Origin: Klenkia sp. PcliD-1-E
GTDB lineage: Bacteria; Actinomycetota; Actinomycetes; Mycobacteriales; Geodermatophilaceae
Assembly (NCBI RefSeq): GCF_024124375.1
Contig: NZ_JAMXRZ010000002.1
Location: 55,819 to 119,818 of the forward strand
Length of the DNA: 64,000 nucleotides
Direction: 5' to 3'
The notes beneath the pieces are model-generated. The model worked only from the letters and a program-made list of their open reading frames with translations, ran no database searches and was not told the origin of the DNA. The position numbers and the translations under genes were made by a program. Positions 61,792 through 64,000 of this stretch are shown piece by piece; positions within the stretch are counted from its first letter, which is position 1; each line of letters opens with the position of its first letter.

Positions 61792-63987
61792 GTGCCACCG
61801 GGGATCCTGCACGAGCAGGTCAGCGCTGCGCTGGCCAACTGGCAGCTCGACGTGGCCGAGGCCCTGCTGTCCGACGCCGACGCGGGTGCCGACCCCGCGC
61901 CGGCGTCCGCGGCGCCCCTGACGTCGCTGTCGCGGGCCTGGGCGGACACCCTGCGCGCCGAGCTGCTGGTGCGCCGGCTGCGGATGGCCGGCCTCACGCT
62001 GCTGGGCGACCCCATCGACGAGCCGGTGGCCGCGGCGGAGCCGCCGCTGGACCTGCACGACGGCCTACCGGCCGACGACACCGGCCGCCTGCAGGCCCGT
62101 TCCGGCACCCGCACCGAGTCCGCCGGGCACGCCGCGGCCGCGATCGCGCTGGTCCGCTCGGCCCGCGCGGCCTTCGACGCCACCGACGACGACCTGCAGC
62201 GTGCCGCGGGCCTGGTCCGGCACGCCCGCATCGAGCTGCTGTCCCGCCGGGTGGACGCCGCGATGGACGAGGCGGTGGAGGCCGCCAGCCTGCTGGACCC
62301 CGCACTCACGCCGACCCCGCTGCTGGTGCACACCCTCGGCGCGCTGTCGGCGGTGCTGGCCGACCTCGAGCTCATGCCGCTGGCCCTGGACTACCAGCGC
62401 CGGGCGCACCACACCGCGCTCCGGCTGGCCGAGGACGAGCCCGGGCCGGACGCGGCCGGGCTGGTCGGCGACAGCGCCGCCCGGCTGGCCGCGCTGTGCG
62501 CCGAGGTGGGCGAGGGCCTGCTCGACGACGACAGCCCCGACGCCGCCGACCCGCACTTCACCGAGGCCCGGGCGCTGGCACAGGAGAGCCTGGCCGGGCT
62601 GCCCGAGGGCGACCCGCACCGGCCGGGCGCCGAGGTCGTGCTCGGCTCGGCCCTCGTCGGCCTCGGCGAGCACGACGCCGCCGTCGCCACCCTGGAGCGG
62701 GTGGTCGCCGCGGTCCCGGCCGCGCAGGACCGCGCCCTGCTGGCCGCCGCCGAGCTGGCGCTGGGCCGGGCACTGCGCCGGCAGGACCGGGGCGCCGACG
62801 CCGACGACCACCTCGCGCACGCCCTCGCCCTGGCCACCGAGCACGGGCTGCCCCGGCTGCGCCGCTCCGCGCTGCGCGAGCTGTGCACGCTGCACGCCGA
62901 CCTCGACGACGCCGCCCGGGCGCTGCCCTACCTGCAGGCCTACCTGGCCGACGAGCTCGACCGGGTCGACGAGCGGCGCACCCGCTGGGTGGAGCTGTTC
63001 GGTCGCCGCAAGAGCCTGCTGGAGACCGAGCGGGCCGCCGGCCAGCTGCGCCGGCAGGCCTACGAGGACCCGCTGACCCACCTGCCCAACCGCCGCTACG
63101 CCGAGGGCCGGCTCGACGGCCTGCTGGCCGCCGGTGCCGCCCCGGCGCTGGCCGTGGTGGACATCGACCACTTCAAGGCCATCAACGACCAGGCCGGGCA
63201 CCCCGGCGGCGACGCCGTGCTGCGCGCGGTCGCCCAGCTGCTGGTCGACGGCGTGCGCGACACCGACGAGGTGTGCCGCTGGGCCGGCGACGAGTTCGTC
63301 ATCCTGCTGCCCGACACGACCGCCGAGCAGGGCGAGCGGGCGATGGAGCGGATCCGGGCGTCCATCGCGACCAACGACTGGTCCGCCCTCGGCGTCGACG
63401 TGCCGGTGACCATCAGCGCCGGCATCGCCTCGGCGGCCCGCGGCGACGACCGGCGCACGCTGTTCGCCGCCGCCGACGGCGTGCTCTACGACGCCAAGCG
63501 CAGCGGCCGCGACCGCGTCGTCCGGCTGTCCGGGGTCACCCAGACCCGGGCCGACGAGGGCACCCCCGCCGAGCCGCCGCGGCCCGCCGCGCCGGTGTTC
63601 GAGGGCGAGCTGCTGGACCTCGACACGGGTTCCGCTGGTGACGCCGCGTCAGCGGGCGCTGCGGATAGTGTCACCGGCGTGCAGCCGCAGCCGACCGACA
63701 TCCTCTTCGGCGGCCCCCGCGACGTGCCCACCCCGCGCACCGAGACCTCCGCACGGTCCTCGCCCCAGTCGTCGCCGCAGTCCTCGTCGCGGACCCCGGC
63801 GGGCGCCGACGAGGACGGCGCCGGCGGCTTCGGCCGGCTGCTGGTCGAGCCCGCCCCGGCTGATCCGTTCCCCACCCGCCCGGGACCCCGCCCCCGAGGG
63901 GGTGGCCGGGTCGTGGGCGACGGCGGCCGGGTGGGCGACCACACCGCGCGCGGGCGCGTCCTGCCCGCCGCACCGCTGAGCGTCTGA
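61792..63987 (+). CDS. Diguanylate cyclase with helical-repeat N-terminus, copy 2
   Basis: About 731 residues, tandem paralogue of the preceding gene. Seen: N-terminal helical repeats (LANWQLDVAEALLSDADAG, VLGSALVGLGEHDAAVATLERVV), coiled linker RKSLLETERAAGQLRRQAYED, GGDEF domain with DPLTHLPNR, VDIDHFKAINDQAGHPGGDAVLR in parts and RWAGDEFVIL (AGDEF), then a long disordered Ser/Pro/Gly-rich tail of about 160 residues with QSSPQSSSR. The start is chosen at GTG 61792 from the promoter; ATG 61753 would add 13 residues. No transmembrane helix. The stop is 13 bp before the window edge. Confidence 0.9.
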   Translation: MPPGILHEQVSAALANWQLDVAEALLSDADAGADPAPASAAPLTSLSRAWADTLRAELLVRRLRMAGLTLLGDPIDEPVAAAEPPLDLHDGLPADDTGRLQARSGTRTESAGHAAAAIALVRSARAAFDATDDDLQRAAGLVRHARIELLSRRVDAAMDEAVEAASLLDPALTPTPLLVHTLGALSAVLADLELMPLALDYQRRAHHTALRLAEDEPGPDAAGLVGDSAARLAALCAEVGEGLLDDDSPDAADPHFTEARALAQESLAGLPEGDPHRPGAEVVLGSALVGLGEHDAAVATLERVVAAVPAAQDRALLAAAELALGRALRRQDRGADADDHLAHALALATEHGLPRLRRSALRELCTLHADLDDAARALPYLQAYLADELDRVDERRTRWVELFGRRKSLLETERAAGQLRRQAYEDPLTHLPNRRYAEGRLDGLLAAGAAPALAVVDIDHFKAINDQAGHPGGDAVLRAVAQLLVDGVRDTDEVCRWAGDEFVILLPDTTAEQGERAMERIRASIATNDWSALGVDVPVTISAGIASAARGDDRRTLFAAADGVLYDAKRSGRDRVVRLSGVTQTRADEGTPAEPPRPAAPVFEGELLDLDTGSAGDAASAGAADSVTGVQPQPTDILFGGPRDVPTPRTETSARSSPQSSPQSSSRTPAGADEDGAGGFGRLLVEPAPADPFPTRPGPRPRGGGRVVGDGGRVGDHTARGRVLPAAPLSV

Positions 63988-64000
63988 GAGGGGGCCCGTG

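Overview
This is a very GC-rich window of actinobacterial chromosome. Supporting signs are frequent GTG starts, many 1-4 nt gene overlaps, leaderless-type promoters, a proteasome activator (Bpa), GuaB1, a FabG4/HtdX/FadA2 set and an LAxTG-anchored surface protein. The high GC, the TrwC-type element and the many c-di-GMP proteins would suit a member of the Geodermatophilaceae or a relative, but that family assignment is inference. Genes are tightly packed and no gene-free stretch exceeds about 260 bp.

Region 1 (1-18545) is an envelope and signalling region. It holds three OmpR-type two-component systems, two paralogous COG4705 membrane proteins, a DedA protein, a GT39-type membrane glycosyltransferase with an Rv1733c-like protein, a UDP-sugar epimerase, an operon of MGDG-synthase-like glycosyltransferase + NodB deacetylase + EamA exporter, UppP, a FetB-like permease and a GT2-GtrA polyprenyl-phosphate sugar synthase. 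Five of these transcription units carry the same 18-bp direct-repeat box (TTCAGG-type half-sites, 11 bp period). In four of them the box lies 22-23 bp before the start codon with a -10-like hexamer 6-7 nt before it, which is the geometry of an activator-dependent leaderless promoter. Together the genes look like a regulated pathway that loads an amino-sugar or sugar on undecaprenyl phosphate, flips it, transfers it to the envelope and recycles the carrier. Both dedicated glycosyltransferases (GT39 and GT2-GtrA) are interrupted by single-base frameshifts.

Region 2 (about 18546-25552) is an integrated element: a giant TrwC relaxase/RecD helicase/DnaG-like primase fusion, an excisionase and a tyrosine integrase, abutting the 3' end of tRNA-Ser(UGA). 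No T4SS or FtsK-type transfer gene is present, so it looks mobilizable or a remnant.

Region 3 (25553-35884) holds a GT4 mannosyltransferase-like gene, a secreted LAxTG surface protein, a fatty-acid module (fadA2-fabG4-htdX, divergent from a TetR-acyl-CoA oxidase pair across a perfect palindromic operator) and a UPF0126 membrane protein.

Region 4 (35951-50210) holds a GGDEF-EAL protein, a degenerate EAL protein, an aldo-keto reductase, a short HU protein, a beta-lactamase-fold hydrolase with an acetamidase/formamidase-like gene, a PaaI thioesterase with an acyl-CoA ligase, a VapBC-type toxin-antitoxin, a photolyase-like protein with permuted domains, a quinone oxidoreductase, a cysteine-desulfurase-like protein and bpa.

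Region 5 (50219-64000) is mostly housekeeping: serS with two HAD phosphatases, an RsbW-like ATPase, a lipoprotein, cobF, guaB1 with a zincin and a GroES-like gene, a VanZ-RDD protein, pheA, and two tandem diguanylate cyclases with helical-repeat N-termini. Palindromic intergenic elements recur, including a 70-bp composite repeat present twice.
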